Below, piece after piece: positions 1-8,256 of a stretch of 64,000 nt of DNA (the stretch's first letter is position 1; every line of letters begins with the position of its first letter). The notes under the pieces were generated by a model that saw nothing but the letters and a program-made list of their open reading frames with translations, made no database searches and had not been told where the DNA came from. The stretch is from Myxococcus guangdongensis. Its GTDB lineage: Bacteria; Myxococcota; Myxococcia; Myxococcales; Myxococcaceae. The DNA lies in assembly GCF_024198255.1 (NCBI RefSeq), contig NZ_JAJVKW010000003.1, positions 806,001 to 870,000 of the forward strand, written 5' to 3'. The position numbers and the translations under genes are program-made.

Positions 1-1429
1 GGTCGCGGGTGATGTCCGCGCGCACGCCGCCCGGGTTCATGAAGGCCACCCGCGCTCCCCCCAGGTTCTCCGCCCGCGTCGCCGCGAGCTGCGAGTCCGC
101 GATGACGAAGCCCAGCGTGGACTGTCCCGCCGGGTCCGCCTGGGTGATGGGCGTCTTGAGCGTCTGCGCCACCCAGCCGATGACCCGGTTGGCCAGGGGC
201 GTGGCCAGCTGCTGGTAGCGCGTCACCAGCTCCTTCACCGGCCCATCCTCCGTCACGTCGCGGGTGACGATGAGGTTGTTCGCCTTCGCCTCCACCACGT
301 CACCGGTCGCCTTGCTCAAGGTCAGGTCGATGTCGGTGACGAGCCGCCCCACCGACGCGGCGCTCGTGACGACCTTGCCGTCGATGACGCAGTTGTAGGC
401 CTGGTGCGTGTGGCCTGTGACGATGACGTCCACCGCGTCGTCGAGTCCCTTCGCGATGGCCACGATGGGGCCGGAGATTGCGCCGCCCTCGCCCGTGCCC
501 CGGCACTCGTTGATGAGCGAGCCCGGCGCGGGCACGCCGCCCTCGTGCACCACGACGATGAGGGTTTCCACGCCCTGCTGGCGCAGTTGAGGCACCAGCG
601 CGTTCACCGTCTCCACCTCGTCCTGGAAGGTGAGCCCCGCCACGCCCGTGGGGGTGACGATCTCCGGCGTGCCCTCCAGCGTCATGCCGATGAAGGCGAC
701 CTTCACGCCGTCGAACTCGCGCACGTCGTAGCGGGGGAACAGCGTGCGGTCCACGCCCGTGGCCACGTTGGCCGCCAGGAACTTGAACCGCGCGCCCCCG
801 AAGGCGTCCCCGTCCTGACAGCCGTCCTGCGGGTGGCAGCCCCCGGACTGCATGCGCAACAGCTCCGTGCTGCCCTCGTCGAACTCGTGGTTGCCCACCG
901 CGACCAGGTCCAGGCCGATGAGGTTCATCGCCTCGATGGTGGGCTCGTCGTGGAAGAGCGCGGACACCAGCGGCGTCGCGCCGATGAGGTCTCCGGCCGC
1001 GACCACCACCGTGTTGGGGTTGGTGGCCCGCAGGGCCGCGATGTGACGGGCGAAGTACGACGCGCCGCCCGCGCTCACGCGCACCGGACCGCCGTCGGCG
1101 TCCATGCCCGTCTGAATCTGTCCGTTGCTGCCCCCGGGCGGCTCGAGCTGCCCGTGGAAGTCGTTGAACGCCAGCACCTGCACGCTCACCGTCTCGGAGC
1201 CCGCGTCCACCGTGGGCGGCTGGGCTGGACGCTGGACGCACGAGGCGTCGACGCAGGCCCACTCATGGCCCGGGACCGGTGGGCCCTTCGACTTGCGGCA
1301 GTCGAGGGCGTCCGTGCACGCGTCTGCTCCGCGTCCGCCGTGGGCGAAGATGAGGACGCCAGCGAGGAAGGCTCCGGCGAGGAGGAAGACTCCAGGGAGC
1401 GCGCCCAGGCGCGAGGTGGACCGTGACAT
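1..1429 (-). CDS. Secreted 5'-nucleotidase/UshA-like metallophosphatase, copy A (3' end cut by window edge)
   Basis: Two-domain 5'-nucleotidase, expected to hydrolyse nucleotides or related phosphoesters outside the cytoplasm. Reading the minus strand from the ATG at 1427-1429 gives an N-terminal hydrophobic segment, then the metallophosphatase motifs in order: AFNDFHGQLE, AAGDLIGATP, VGNHEFDEG, VVVHEGG and GHTHQAYNC. The C-terminal substrate domain follows as far as FMNPGGVRADITR, where the window ends; about 476 codons are visible. It is a close paralogue of the gene upstream at 1587-3575 and shares long identical stretches with it. It lacks that copy's long PDAG/PDSG linker, and it has Arg where copy B has Cys (HGGRG versus HGGCG). 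Localisation may therefore differ between the two. Family assignment is firm; substrate unknown. Confidence 0.9.
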   Translation of the reverse strand, partial: MSRSTSRLGALPGVFLLAGAFLAGVLIFAHGGRGADACTDALDCRKSKGPPVPGHEWACVDASCVQRPAQPPTVDAGSETVSVQVLAFNDFHGQLEPPGGSNGQIQTGMDADGGPVRVSAGGASYFARHIAALRATNPNTVVVAAGDLIGATPLVSALFHDEPTIEAMNLIGLDLVAVGNHEFDEGSTELLRMQSGGCHPQDGCQDGDAFGGARFKFLAANVATGVDRTLFPRYDVREFDGVKVAFIGMTLEGTPEIVTPTGVAGLTFQDEVETVNALVPQLRQQGVETLIVVVHEGGVPAPGSLINECRGTGEGGAISGPIVAIAKGLDDAVDVIVTGHTHQAYNCVIDGKVVTSAASVGRLVTDIDLTLSKATGDVVEAKANNLIVTRDVTEDGPVKELVTRYQQLATPLANRVIGWVAQTLKTPITQADPAGQSTLGFVIADSQLAATRAENLGGARVAFMNPGGVRADITRD

Positions 1430-1549
1430 GGCGAGGGGCTCCCGAGGGACAGGACCGGGGCGGGAACCTACTCCGCCCCGCGCACCCTGGCGCGTCTTCC
1501 TGGAGGCCGCTCGTGGCGCGTCACGCGGCCGTGGCTCACGCAAGCGCGC

Positions 1550-1577
1550 GGGGGACAGGGACACGGCCCCGTCCCCC
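1550..1577 (-). terminator. GC-rich hairpin behind nucleotidase copy B
   Basis: A perfect 7-bp inverted repeat (GGGGGAC at 1550-1556 and GTCCCCC at 1571-1577) with a 14-nt loop lies 10 nt beyond the stop codon of the nucleotidase at 1587-3575. There is no clear U-tract, so it may be a weak intrinsic terminator or an mRNA-stabilising stem. It separates the two tandem nucleotidase genes. Confidence 0.4.
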
Positions 1578-1586
1578 GAAGCGACG

Positions 1587-3575
1587 CTACGGCAGCCGGG
1601 TGACGCGATTGAGCGCCGGGGCGGGGAGCGGGTTCGCCGCGCTGCTGCGCGCCTTCAGGTAGGCCTCCATCGCGTCGATGTCCATGGCGCCAGTCAGCCG
1701 GTTCGTCCCCTCGGTGAACACCGAAAAGCCATCACTCCCACTCGCGATGTAGTTGTTCGCGGTGACGCGGTAGTTCGCCGCCGGGTCCACCGTCACGCCG
1801 TTGAGCCGGATGGACGCCGGGTCGACGCGGTTTCCGGCGGGTGCCGACGCGCTGAACGCATAGGTGAAGCCCGCCGACGGGAGCAGCATGAGGGTGGCTC
1901 CCGACGGCCGCCACTGGAGCTCCAACACCTCCTCGATTTGCGCGCCCGTCAGCGTCATGGTGATGAGGCTGTTGTTGAAGGGCTGTGTGGAGAAGGCCTC
2001 GCCGTAGGTGACCTCGCCCTGGTCGATGCTCGCGCGCACGCCGCCCGGGTTCATGAAGGCCACCTGCGCCCCACCCAGGTTCGCGGGCTTCGTCGCCTCC
2101 AACTGCGAGTCCGCGATGACGAGGCCCAGGGCGGACTGACCCAAGGAGTCCGACTGGTTCCTGAGCGTCTGCGCCACCCAGCCGATGACCCGGTTGGCCA
2201 GGGGCGTGACGAGCTCCTGGTACTTCGTCACCAGCTCCTTCACCGCGCCGACCTCCTGCACGTCGCGCGTGACGATGACGTTGTTCGCTCGCGCCGCCAC
2301 GACGTCGCCCGTCGCCTTGCTCAACGTCAGGTCGATGTCCGTGACGAGCTGCCCCATCGACGAGGCGCTCGTGACGACCTTGCCATCGATGACGCAGTTG
2401 TAGGCCTGATGCGTGTGGCCGCTGACGACGACATCCACCGCGTCGTTGAGCCCCTTGACGAGGCCCACGATGGCACCTGAGATGAGGCCGTCCGCACCCG
2501 CGCCCTTGCATTCGTTCACCAGGGAGCCCGGGGTCGCGATTCCGCCCTGGTGCACCACCACGATGATGGCTTCGATGCCCTGCTGCCGCAGCTGGGGCAC
2601 CAGCGCGTTCACCGTCTGCACTTCGTCCTTGAAGGTGAGCCCCTCCACGCCCGAGGGAATGACGCTTCCCGGCGTGGCCTCCAGCGTCATGCCGATGAAG
2701 GCGACCTTCACGCCCTCGAACTCGCGGATGTCGTAGCGGGGGAACAGCGTGCGGTCCACGTCCGTGGCCACGTTGGCCGCCAGGAACTTGAACTTCGCGC
2801 CCGCGAAGCCATCCCCGTCCATGCAGCCATCCACCGGGTGGCAGCCGCCCGACTGCATGCGCAACAGCTCCGTGCTGCCCTCGTCGAACTCGTGGTTGCC
2901 CACGGCGACCAGGTCCAGGCCGATGAGGTTCATCGCCTCGATGGTGGGCTCGTCGTGGAAGAGCCCCGACAGCATCGGGGACGCGCCGATGAGGTCTCCT
3001 GCCGCCACCACCACCGTGTTCGGATTGGTGGCCCGCAGGGCCGCGATGTGACGGGCGAAGTACGTCACGCCGCCCGCGTTCACCCGCATCGGTCCACCGT
3101 CGGGGGCCACGCCCGCCAGAATCTGGCCCGAGGGCGCCTCGAGCTGCCCGTGGAAGTCGTTGAACGCGAGGATTTGCACGCTCACCGTGGAGGGGCCCGA
3201 GTCGGGCGTTCCCGAATCGGGCCTCCCCGCGTCGGGCGTTCCCGAATCAGGCCTCCCCGCGTCGGGAGTTCCCGAGTCGGGAGCCCCCGCGTCGGGCGTC
3301 CCCGCGTCCGTCGTCCCCGCGTCCGTGCCCGCATCCGGGAGCGGTTGCTGGGCGGGGTGCTGCACGCAGCGCTTTTCCTCGCAGACCCACTCCTTGCCCT
3401 CGGCCGGTGCGCCGTTGTCGTAGCGGCAGTCGGTGGCGTTCCGGCAATCGTCATCTTCGCCTCCTCCGCAGCCGCCATGGACGAAGAGGAACATGCCGGT
3501 GACGAACGCTCCGGCGAGCAGGAATGCGCTGGGGCGCGCTCCCGGAAGTGGCGAGCGCGGTGTGGCTTGAGGCAT
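1587..3575 (-). CDS. Secreted 5'-nucleotidase/UshA-like metallophosphatase, copy B
   Basis: 662 aa 5'-nucleotidase family enzyme. The start at 3573-3575 (MPQATPRSPL) is chosen because it puts a hydrophobic export segment (about residues 16-34, ending HGGCGGG) at the N-terminus. A Cys-rich stretch and a low-complexity linker of DAG/PDAG/PDSG units follow, which probably act as a cell-wall spacer. The metallophosphatase motifs are all present: FNDFHGQLE, AGDLIGASP, GNHEFDEG, VVVHQGG and GHTHQAYNC. So is the C-terminal nucleotide-binding domain with FMNPGGVRA and YGEAFSTQPFNN. Phosphate and nucleoside scavenging is the usual role of the family. A block GGGAAACCTACTC at 3601-3613 upstream also recurs (one base shorter) upstream of copy A, suggesting duplication of the control region as well. 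Confidence 0.92.
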   Translation of the reverse strand: MPQATPRSPLPGARPSAFLLAGAFVTGMFLFVHGGCGGGEDDDCRNATDCRYDNGAPAEGKEWVCEEKRCVQHPAQQPLPDAGTDAGTTDAGTPDAGAPDSGTPDAGRPDSGTPDAGRPDSGTPDSGPSTVSVQILAFNDFHGQLEAPSGQILAGVAPDGGPMRVNAGGVTYFARHIAALRATNPNTVVVAAGDLIGASPMLSGLFHDEPTIEAMNLIGLDLVAVGNHEFDEGSTELLRMQSGGCHPVDGCMDGDGFAGAKFKFLAANVATDVDRTLFPRYDIREFEGVKVAFIGMTLEATPGSVIPSGVEGLTFKDEVQTVNALVPQLRQQGIEAIIVVVHQGGIATPGSLVNECKGAGADGLISGAIVGLVKGLNDAVDVVVSGHTHQAYNCVIDGKVVTSASSMGQLVTDIDLTLSKATGDVVAARANNVIVTRDVQEVGAVKELVTKYQELVTPLANRVIGWVAQTLRNQSDSLGQSALGLVIADSQLEATKPANLGGAQVAFMNPGGVRASIDQGEVTYGEAFSTQPFNNSLITMTLTGAQIEEVLELQWRPSGATLMLLPSAGFTYAFSASAPAGNRVDPASIRLNGVTVDPAANYRVTANNYIASGSDGFSVFTEGTNRLTGAMDIDAMEAYLKARSSAANPLPAPALNRVTRLP
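3190..3325 (-). repeat. Low-complexity PDAG/PDSG linker repeat inside nucleotidase copy B
   Basis: Imperfect short tandem repeats encoding alternating DAGT, PDAGR and PDSGT units between the Cys-rich N-terminus and the catalytic domain. Copy A has almost none of this tract (only one DAG), so the array expanded or contracted after duplication. Linkers of this type are common behind secretion signals in myxobacterial surface proteins. Confidence 0.75.
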
Positions 3576-3672
3576 CGATGGAACTCCGACGAGCAGAGAG
3601 GGGAAACCTACTCTGTTTCGTGGACGATGGCTCGACTTCGTCTCGACACGGGGTTGCGACTGTCGTCCTGTT

Positions 3673-4131
3673 TCAAGGAACGGGCGGCGATGCTTCGCTG
3701 CCGCACAGCAGCAGCTCCGCGGGGCCGCCGGTGCGACCCACCAGGATGGCCACCTGCCCATGGGCGCGACCGAAGCGCTCCGCCTCCGAGCGAGGCAGCC
3801 CCGGGACGAAGAGGCTCTGCTCGGACCAGCTCCCGTCCTCGGCCTCGCCGATGGCGGGGGCGATGACGAAGCCGCCCGCGACCAGCTGGGAGATCAGGCG
3901 TTCCTGCGCTCGCTGGTTTTCATCCTTGCCGCGAGGCCGCGAGCCCGGATTCCACGCGGTGAGGAACGCCCACTCGCGGTGGCCGCGCGCGGTCAGCTCC
4001 GCGTCGAGCGCGGGATGGAGCCGGCCCACTCGCAGCACCTGCTCCACGCCTCCGGTGGAGGCATGAGGACGGATGACGTAGCGTGTTGCCCGGTACGCCC
4101 CCAACAGCCGCTCCTGGTCGAGCTGTCTCAT
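3673..4131 (-). CDS. DUF3293-like protein
   Basis: 152 aa, starting MRQLDQERLLGAYRATRYVI. The pattern of an 'RATRYVI' start, an 'AFLTAWNP' segment with several Asn/Arg residues after it (NPGSRPRGKDENQRAQERL), and an acidic 'EDGSWSEQSLFVPGLPRSEAERFGRAHGQ' end matches DUF3293 proteins as I know them. No biochemical function is established for that family. No signal peptide or membrane segment is visible. The frame is open upstream to 4317, but the chosen ATG removes a non-conserved N-terminal tail. It lies in the same direction as the nucleotidases, with 97 bp between. Confidence 0.7.
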   Translation of the reverse strand: MRQLDQERLLGAYRATRYVIRPHASTGGVEQVLRVGRLHPALDAELTARGHREWAFLTAWNPGSRPRGKDENQRAQERLISQLVAGGFVIAPAIGEAEDGSWSEQSLFVPGLPRSEAERFGRAHGQVAILVGRTGGPAELLLCGSEASPPVP

Positions 4132-4448
4132 GTCCGCATTCTCGCGTCGGTCACGGCGCTGTGTCAGCCCCCCGTGCCTCATCAACTTGAGCCGCGGTGT
4201 GTCACGTGTCACCCGACACGTGTCTTGAATCAGGCAGTGGGTGGAGCGCTCTTGCGGACGGGCACCGCCACATCGCGACTGGGGCCAGGTCCGGTTGGGG
4301 CGACATTCCGGGAGCATCGGGCGTGGTCAGCGCTCAGGAGTGGGGGCCCTCGTTCTCGTCATGGTGGGGGACCGCGCGCGGCCCGGTCGGCCTTCCGCTA
4401 ACGTGCGGTGCGTCAGACGCGTGGAGCGCTCCGACGGGAGGCACGAAG
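4132..4448. promoter_or_regulatory. Divergent intergenic region with an 8-bp inverted repeat at 4203-4222
   Basis: 317 bp between the divergent DUF3293 gene and the repeat protein. The one clear structure is CACGTGTC-ACCC-GACACGTG at 4203-4222, a perfect 8-bp inverted repeat with a 4-nt centre. It could be a dimeric regulator's operator or an RNA hairpin. No convincing sigma-70 promoter was found and no small ORF stands out. Confidence 0.45.
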
Positions 4449-5078
4449 ATGGATTCGCTGGATGCTCGGCTGGAGCGACTGGAGCGCCGCTGCCGGCGGC
4501 TGCAGGGACTGACCTTCTCGGCGCTCGCGGTGGCGGGGCTCGGATTGGGCGTGGCCGCGCTGAAGCCCTCACCGACGCTGGGCGGCGGAGAGCTGGTGGC
4601 GTCGCGTCTGGTGCTCAACGACGCGCAGGGGCAGCGGCGCGCGTCGCTCGGATTGGATGACGCCGGCACCACGGGGCTGGTGCTGCATGACCAGGCGGGA
4701 CGTCCGCGCGCGCTCCTCGGCGTGGCCCAGGACGGCGCACCCCGGCTGCGCTTCTCCACCGCAGAGGGCGAGTCGCTCGCCGAGCTCACCGTCTACTCGG
4801 ACGAGGCCCCGCGCCTCACCCTGTCCAAGCCCGGGGGCGTGGACCTGTTCGCCGTGGGCCTCCAGGTGGACGGCTCCTCGCGCCTGGAGCTCGCGGACTC
4901 GGATGGCCGTCCCCGCGCGATTCTCGGCGCGGACGAGCACGGCTCCCCGGGCCTGCTGCTGGTGGACCGCCGGGGCCAGCCGCGCGTGGAGCTGCGCGTG
5001 AGCCCCTCCGAGGGCGCGAGCCTCCGCGTCGAGGGCCGCGACGGCGAGGTCTTCCAGGCGCCCGCCGTCCTTCAGTGA
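4449..5078 (+). CDS. Membrane-anchored protein with tandem beta-type D-x-x-G repeats
   Basis: 209 aa, function not recognised. The ATG at 4449 follows a good Shine-Dalgarno sequence (GGGAGG). Residues 1-22 are charged and probably helical (DARLERLERRCRRLQG). A single hydrophobic segment spans about 23-42, so this is a type II-like anchor. The rest repeats a unit of about 20-24 residues of the form 'LxLxDxxGRPRAxLGxDxxGxPGL', seen at least four times (LNDAQGQRRASLG, LHDQAGRPRALLG, LADSDGRPRAILG, LVDRRGQPRVEL). Such repeats usually build a beta-solenoid or beta-sheet stack. It was probably exposed on the periplasmic side. Confidence 0.7.
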   Translation: MDSLDARLERLERRCRRLQGLTFSALAVAGLGLGVAALKPSPTLGGGELVASRLVLNDAQGQRRASLGLDDAGTTGLVLHDQAGRPRALLGVAQDGAPRLRFSTAEGESLAELTVYSDEAPRLTLSKPGGVDLFAVGLQVDGSSRLELADSDGRPRAILGADEHGSPGLLLVDRRGQPRVELRVSPSEGASLRVEGRDGEVFQAPAVLQ

Positions 5079-5101
5079 GCTGTCGTGGGTCTCCCGCCTC
5101 G

Positions 5102-5614
5102 CTACGGCTGGGGCGGGACGACGCGGTAGCCGCGCTGGAGCAGCGGTGAGAGGCGGTCGGAGATGTCCCACGACTCCACCACCTTGCCGTCGCGCATCCG
5201 GTACAGCGAGTGCCCGTTGAGCGCGAGCGGCCGGGGCCTGCCCGCGTCGTCCAGGTTCAGCGGGTCCGTGCCCGCGGCCTTCCAGTGCACCAGCACCAGG
5301 TCCTGGTCCGCCACCACGTGGAGGATGTCGAAGCGCAGGTCGGGGAACGTCTCGAACGTGGCCTCGGCCTGCTGGAGCACCAGGGCCGGCCCCACCACGT
5401 TTTTGGGCGCGTCCTGCGAGTGGTCCACGTAGTCCTCGGCGAACAGCTCCGGGACGCGGTCCAGCTTGCGCAGGTTGTAGAGCTCCTCGGTGAGTAGCCG
5501 GGCCCGTTGACGGTTCTGCTCCTCCTGCTGCGCGGCGCGCTCCACCGGAGACACGGACGCACACGCGGACAGCAGGCCGAGAACGCAGAGCCACAGCGTC
5601 GTCGTGGTTTTCAT
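5102..5614 (-). CDS. SnoaL/NTF2-like lipoprotein
   Basis: 170 aa. A lipoprotein signal (MKTTTTLWLCVLGLLSAC, lipidated Cys at 18) precedes an NTF2-fold domain of the SnoaL-like polyketide-cyclase group. Supporting features are an N-terminal helix with LLTEELYNLRKLDRVPELFAEDYVDHS, the 'FPDLRFDILHVVADQDLVLVHWKAAGTD' strands, and the 'GHSLYRMRDGKVVESWDISD' ending. Members bind small ligands or act as cyclases or isomerases; most are uncharacterised. It lies 68 bp downstream of the aldo/keto reductase in the same direction and could be the last gene of the RiPP-associated run, but nothing proves this. Confidence 0.75.
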   Translation of the reverse strand: MKTTTTLWLCVLGLLSACASVSPVERAAQQEEQNRQRARLLTEELYNLRKLDRVPELFAEDYVDHSQDAPKNVVGPALVLQQAEATFETFPDLRFDILHVVADQDLVLVHWKAAGTDPLNLDDAGRPRPLALNGHSLYRMRDGKVVESWDISDRLSPLLQRGYRVVPPQP

Positions 5615-5682
5615 GGCCCGGGAAGCTGGGCAGCCTCGCCCGGCGCGTCAGCCCCCCAGGGCCCGTGAGTGTTCAGCGGGCG

Positions 5683-6570
5683 TCACAGCTCCCGGCGGCG
5701 ATGCGGCGCGGAGCGGTCGATGTCCCGCACCTCCTCGGGGGTGAGCTTCAGCTCCGCGGAGGCCAGCGAGTCCTCGAGCGTGGCGCGCCGGCGGGCGCCC
5801 GGGATGGGGACCACGCAGGAGGCCTTGGCCATCATCCAGGCGAGGACCAGCTGGGGGACCGACACCCCGCGCGCCCGGGCCAGCTCCTGGACGCGGGGGA
5901 TGGCGCCGAGCTCGGCGATGCGACGCGGTCCCCCCAGGGGACTCCAGGGGAGGAACGCCAGGCCCTCGCTCTGGCAGCAGGCCAGCACGCCCGTGAACTC
6001 CGAGCTTCGCTGCCAGGGGTTGTACTCGTTCTGCACGGAGACGATGGGCGCCAGCCGGCGGGCCCGCTGCAGTTGCTCGAGCGAGACGTTCGACAGGCCG
6101 ATGTGGCGCACGAGCCCGGCCTCCTGCGCCTCGCGCGCCACGGCGAGGCACGACTCCAGGCTGTAGCGCGGGTCCACCGCGTGCAACTGCCACAGCTCGA
6201 TGGGCCGCTTGCCCCCGAGCGCCTCGAAGCTCTCGCGCAGCGTCCTTCGCAGATGGTCCGGCTCGCAGAGGACCACCCAGTCGCCGCCCGGACGCACCAT
6301 GCCGCCCTTGGTGGCGACGATGACGCCCGACGTGTCGCCTGGATAGGTCGAGAGCGCCTCGTGGAGGAGCCGCTCGTTGTGGTGGGCGTCGGAGTCATCC
6401 CGGCAATAGGAGTCCGCGGTGTCGAAGAGGGTGACGCCCAGCTCCAGGGCCCGGTGGAGCAGGGCGATGGAGTCCTCGCGGGAGGGGCGGCCCTCCAGCG
6501 ACAGGTGCAGCGCCCCGAACCCCAGGGCGCTCATGGACAGGTTCGTGACTCCGAAGCGACGCGTCCGCAT
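5683..6570 (-). CDS. Aldo/keto reductase
   Basis: 295 aa, full length for the aldo/keto reductase superfamily, NAD(P)H-dependent carbonyl/alcohol interconversion in the cytoplasm. The catalytic tetrad is visible: Asp and Tyr in LFDTADSY, Lys in VIVATKGG, His in ELWQLHAVDP. The C-terminal coenzyme-binding part has PIPGARRRATLEDSLAS. The N-terminus RRFGVTNLSMSALGFGA is typical. It starts 30 bp after the stop of the HEXXH gene at 6601 and is co-directional, so it is likely co-transcribed with it. That makes it a candidate tailoring enzyme of the peptide pathway; a housekeeping role is equally possible. Confidence 0.9.
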   Translation of the reverse strand: MRTRRFGVTNLSMSALGFGALHLSLEGRPSREDSIALLHRALELGVTLFDTADSYCRDDSDAHHNERLLHEALSTYPGDTSGVIVATKGGMVRPGGDWVVLCEPDHLRRTLRESFEALGGKRPIELWQLHAVDPRYSLESCLAVAREAQEAGLVRHIGLSNVSLEQLQRARRLAPIVSVQNEYNPWQRSSEFTGVLACCQSEGLAFLPWSPLGGPRRIAELGAIPRVQELARARGVSVPQLVLAWMMAKASCVVPIPGARRRATLEDSLASAELKLTPEEVRDIDRSAPHRRREL

Positions 6571-6600
6571 GCGGCTGGCACCCCTCCCGGGGCGGGTGCT

Positions 6601-8205
6601 TCAGAGGAAGGTGTTCGGGTTGAGGTGCTTGATGATCATGTTCAGCCGCTGCCCCGACGTCATCACCATGTCCCGGACCAGCGCGTCCGCGGTGGTCTGC
6701 TGGTAGGTGGTCCAGGAGGCCTTGCGCAGGGCCTGGGAGATGTTCATCCGCGTGCGCTTGAAGCGCTCCGCCATCACCTCCCGCCCGCCCGGGGAGTCGC
6801 CCAGCTCCGCGGCGGGGACCTCGAGCCGGGTGGGCACCTCGACGCCGAGCACCCCCAGGGCATCGCGCGCCGTGCGGACCTCCGCGTCGACGAGGTGCTC
6901 GACGATTTTGGGCACGTGCGTGAGCTCCGGCACGGCCAGCGCCCCGCCAAGCTCCCGCGACAGGTCCTCGTCGCTGGCGCGCGTCAGCCGCGCCGCGATG
7001 TCCTGGGCCTCGCGGTCATAGAGGTCGAGCAGCAGGTGCACGTAGGCGCCGGGCGGGGGCGGCGCCGGGTCGAAGAGCTTCAGCGTCTGGTTCAGCCAGC
7101 CCAGGAACCGCTGCCCGGCCAGCCCCAGCTCGTCCTCGGCCCCTTGCAGCTTCTCGCCCAGGTACGTGGCGCGGTCGAAGGACTGCCGGATGGAGAGCGG
7201 GACATCCACCTGGATGGGGCCGTAGCGCTCCTGCAGGCGCTCCAGGTTCAGGTGGACGCGGCTGAAGAACAGCGCGAGCGCGGTGTAGACGTGCGTCACG
7301 CTGATGGAGCGGTTGACCTCCCAGCGGTCGGGCCCCGTCGTGCGGGCGCGGTGCCAGGGCGGGATGATGACCGGGGACTCGGAGGCCTTGTAGCCGCGCC
7401 GGAGCATCGAGTGCGTGTGCTCCAGGTCCAGGAACTTCTGGTGCAGCGATTCGTGGAGCAGGTACTCGGCGGCAATCCAGGGGTTTCGCAGCAGGTGCGG
7501 CGCCAGGAAGATGGTCCCCAGGACGTGGGGGTTCGTCACGGACGTGAAGATTCCGGACTCACCCGGGGGCTGCGGCACGGACGAGTAGATGTCCGAAATC
7601 ACCACGAGGTGGGTGTGGGTCAGCGCGCTCCGGGACAGCTCGGGCAGCAGCTCCTCCAGCAGCTGGGTGCCCAGCCGGAGGTTCTCCAGCTGCTTCGCGT
7701 CGGGCGTCAGCGTGGTGATGCGCGGCAGGTGCTCGCGGTACATCTTCTTGAAGCGCCGCCCGAAGACGTCGTCCTGGCGCTCCTCCATCCATATCCACCC
7801 GTGGTGGGGCTTGTCGCCCAGCCGCTCCAGCCGCCCGCTCGCCAGGGACAGCGGCGAGGCGCCCGTGCGGCGCGTCAGGTGGTCCGTGCTCACGCGCAGG
7901 ACCTCCAGGCAGTCCTCGACGTCGTGCTGGGGCATGTGGAGCGTGAAGTGGCCCAGCAGCGTGTGGACCGCGTCGCGCACCACCGGGTCTCCGATGATGC
8001 GGTAGGCCGTCAGGCCGTCGGACTGCTTCAGCGCGTCGAGGAAGGCCCGGGCCTCCGGCACCGTCGGGGCGAGCATGCCCAGCCGCTGCTCGTAGCGCTC
8101 GCGGGTGCGCGCGTCGATGTAGTCCCCATCGCCGAAGGGGCGCATCAAGGCCAGGGACTGCTCCACCTTCTCCAGACTGTTCGGGTCCAATGCCGTCGTG
8201 CTCAT
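6601..8205 (-). CDS. HEXXH-motif putative peptide-modifying protein 1
   Basis: 534 aa. The ATG at 8203-8205 (MSTTALDP) is preferred over the one 6 nt upstream because GAGG sits 7 nt before it but only 1 nt before the other. The probable metal site is HESLH at residues 251-255 followed by EHTH (262-265). Flanking blocks are PHHGW, ELLPELSRSALTHTHL, GTIFLAP, RSISVTHVY and HLLLDLYDRE. No signal peptide or membrane segment. All these blocks recur in the gene at 8257-9870, so the two are paralogues. From memory this resembles the HEXXH-motif putative peptide-modification family found beside RiPP precursors; the position next to three precursors supports that. Exact chemistry unknown. A metallopeptidase is the alternative. 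Confidence 0.72.
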   Translation of the reverse strand: MSTTALDPNSLEKVEQSLALMRPFGDGDYIDARTRERYEQRLGMLAPTVPEARAFLDALKQSDGLTAYRIIGDPVVRDAVHTLLGHFTLHMPQHDVEDCLEVLRVSTDHLTRRTGASPLSLASGRLERLGDKPHHGWIWMEERQDDVFGRRFKKMYREHLPRITTLTPDAKQLENLRLGTQLLEELLPELSRSALTHTHLVVISDIYSSVPQPPGESGIFTSVTNPHVLGTIFLAPHLLRNPWIAAEYLLHESLHQKFLDLEHTHSMLRRGYKASESPVIIPPWHRARTTGPDRWEVNRSISVTHVYTALALFFSRVHLNLERLQERYGPIQVDVPLSIRQSFDRATYLGEKLQGAEDELGLAGQRFLGWLNQTLKLFDPAPPPPGAYVHLLLDLYDREAQDIAARLTRASDEDLSRELGGALAVPELTHVPKIVEHLVDAEVRTARDALGVLGVEVPTRLEVPAAELGDSPGGREVMAERFKRTRMNISQALRKASWTTYQQTTADALVRDMVMTSGQRLNMIIKHLNPNTFL

Positions 8206-8256
8206 GTGCATGCCTCGCTGCGTCTTGGGGGTGCGACCCTCGTGTGTGGAAGGACT

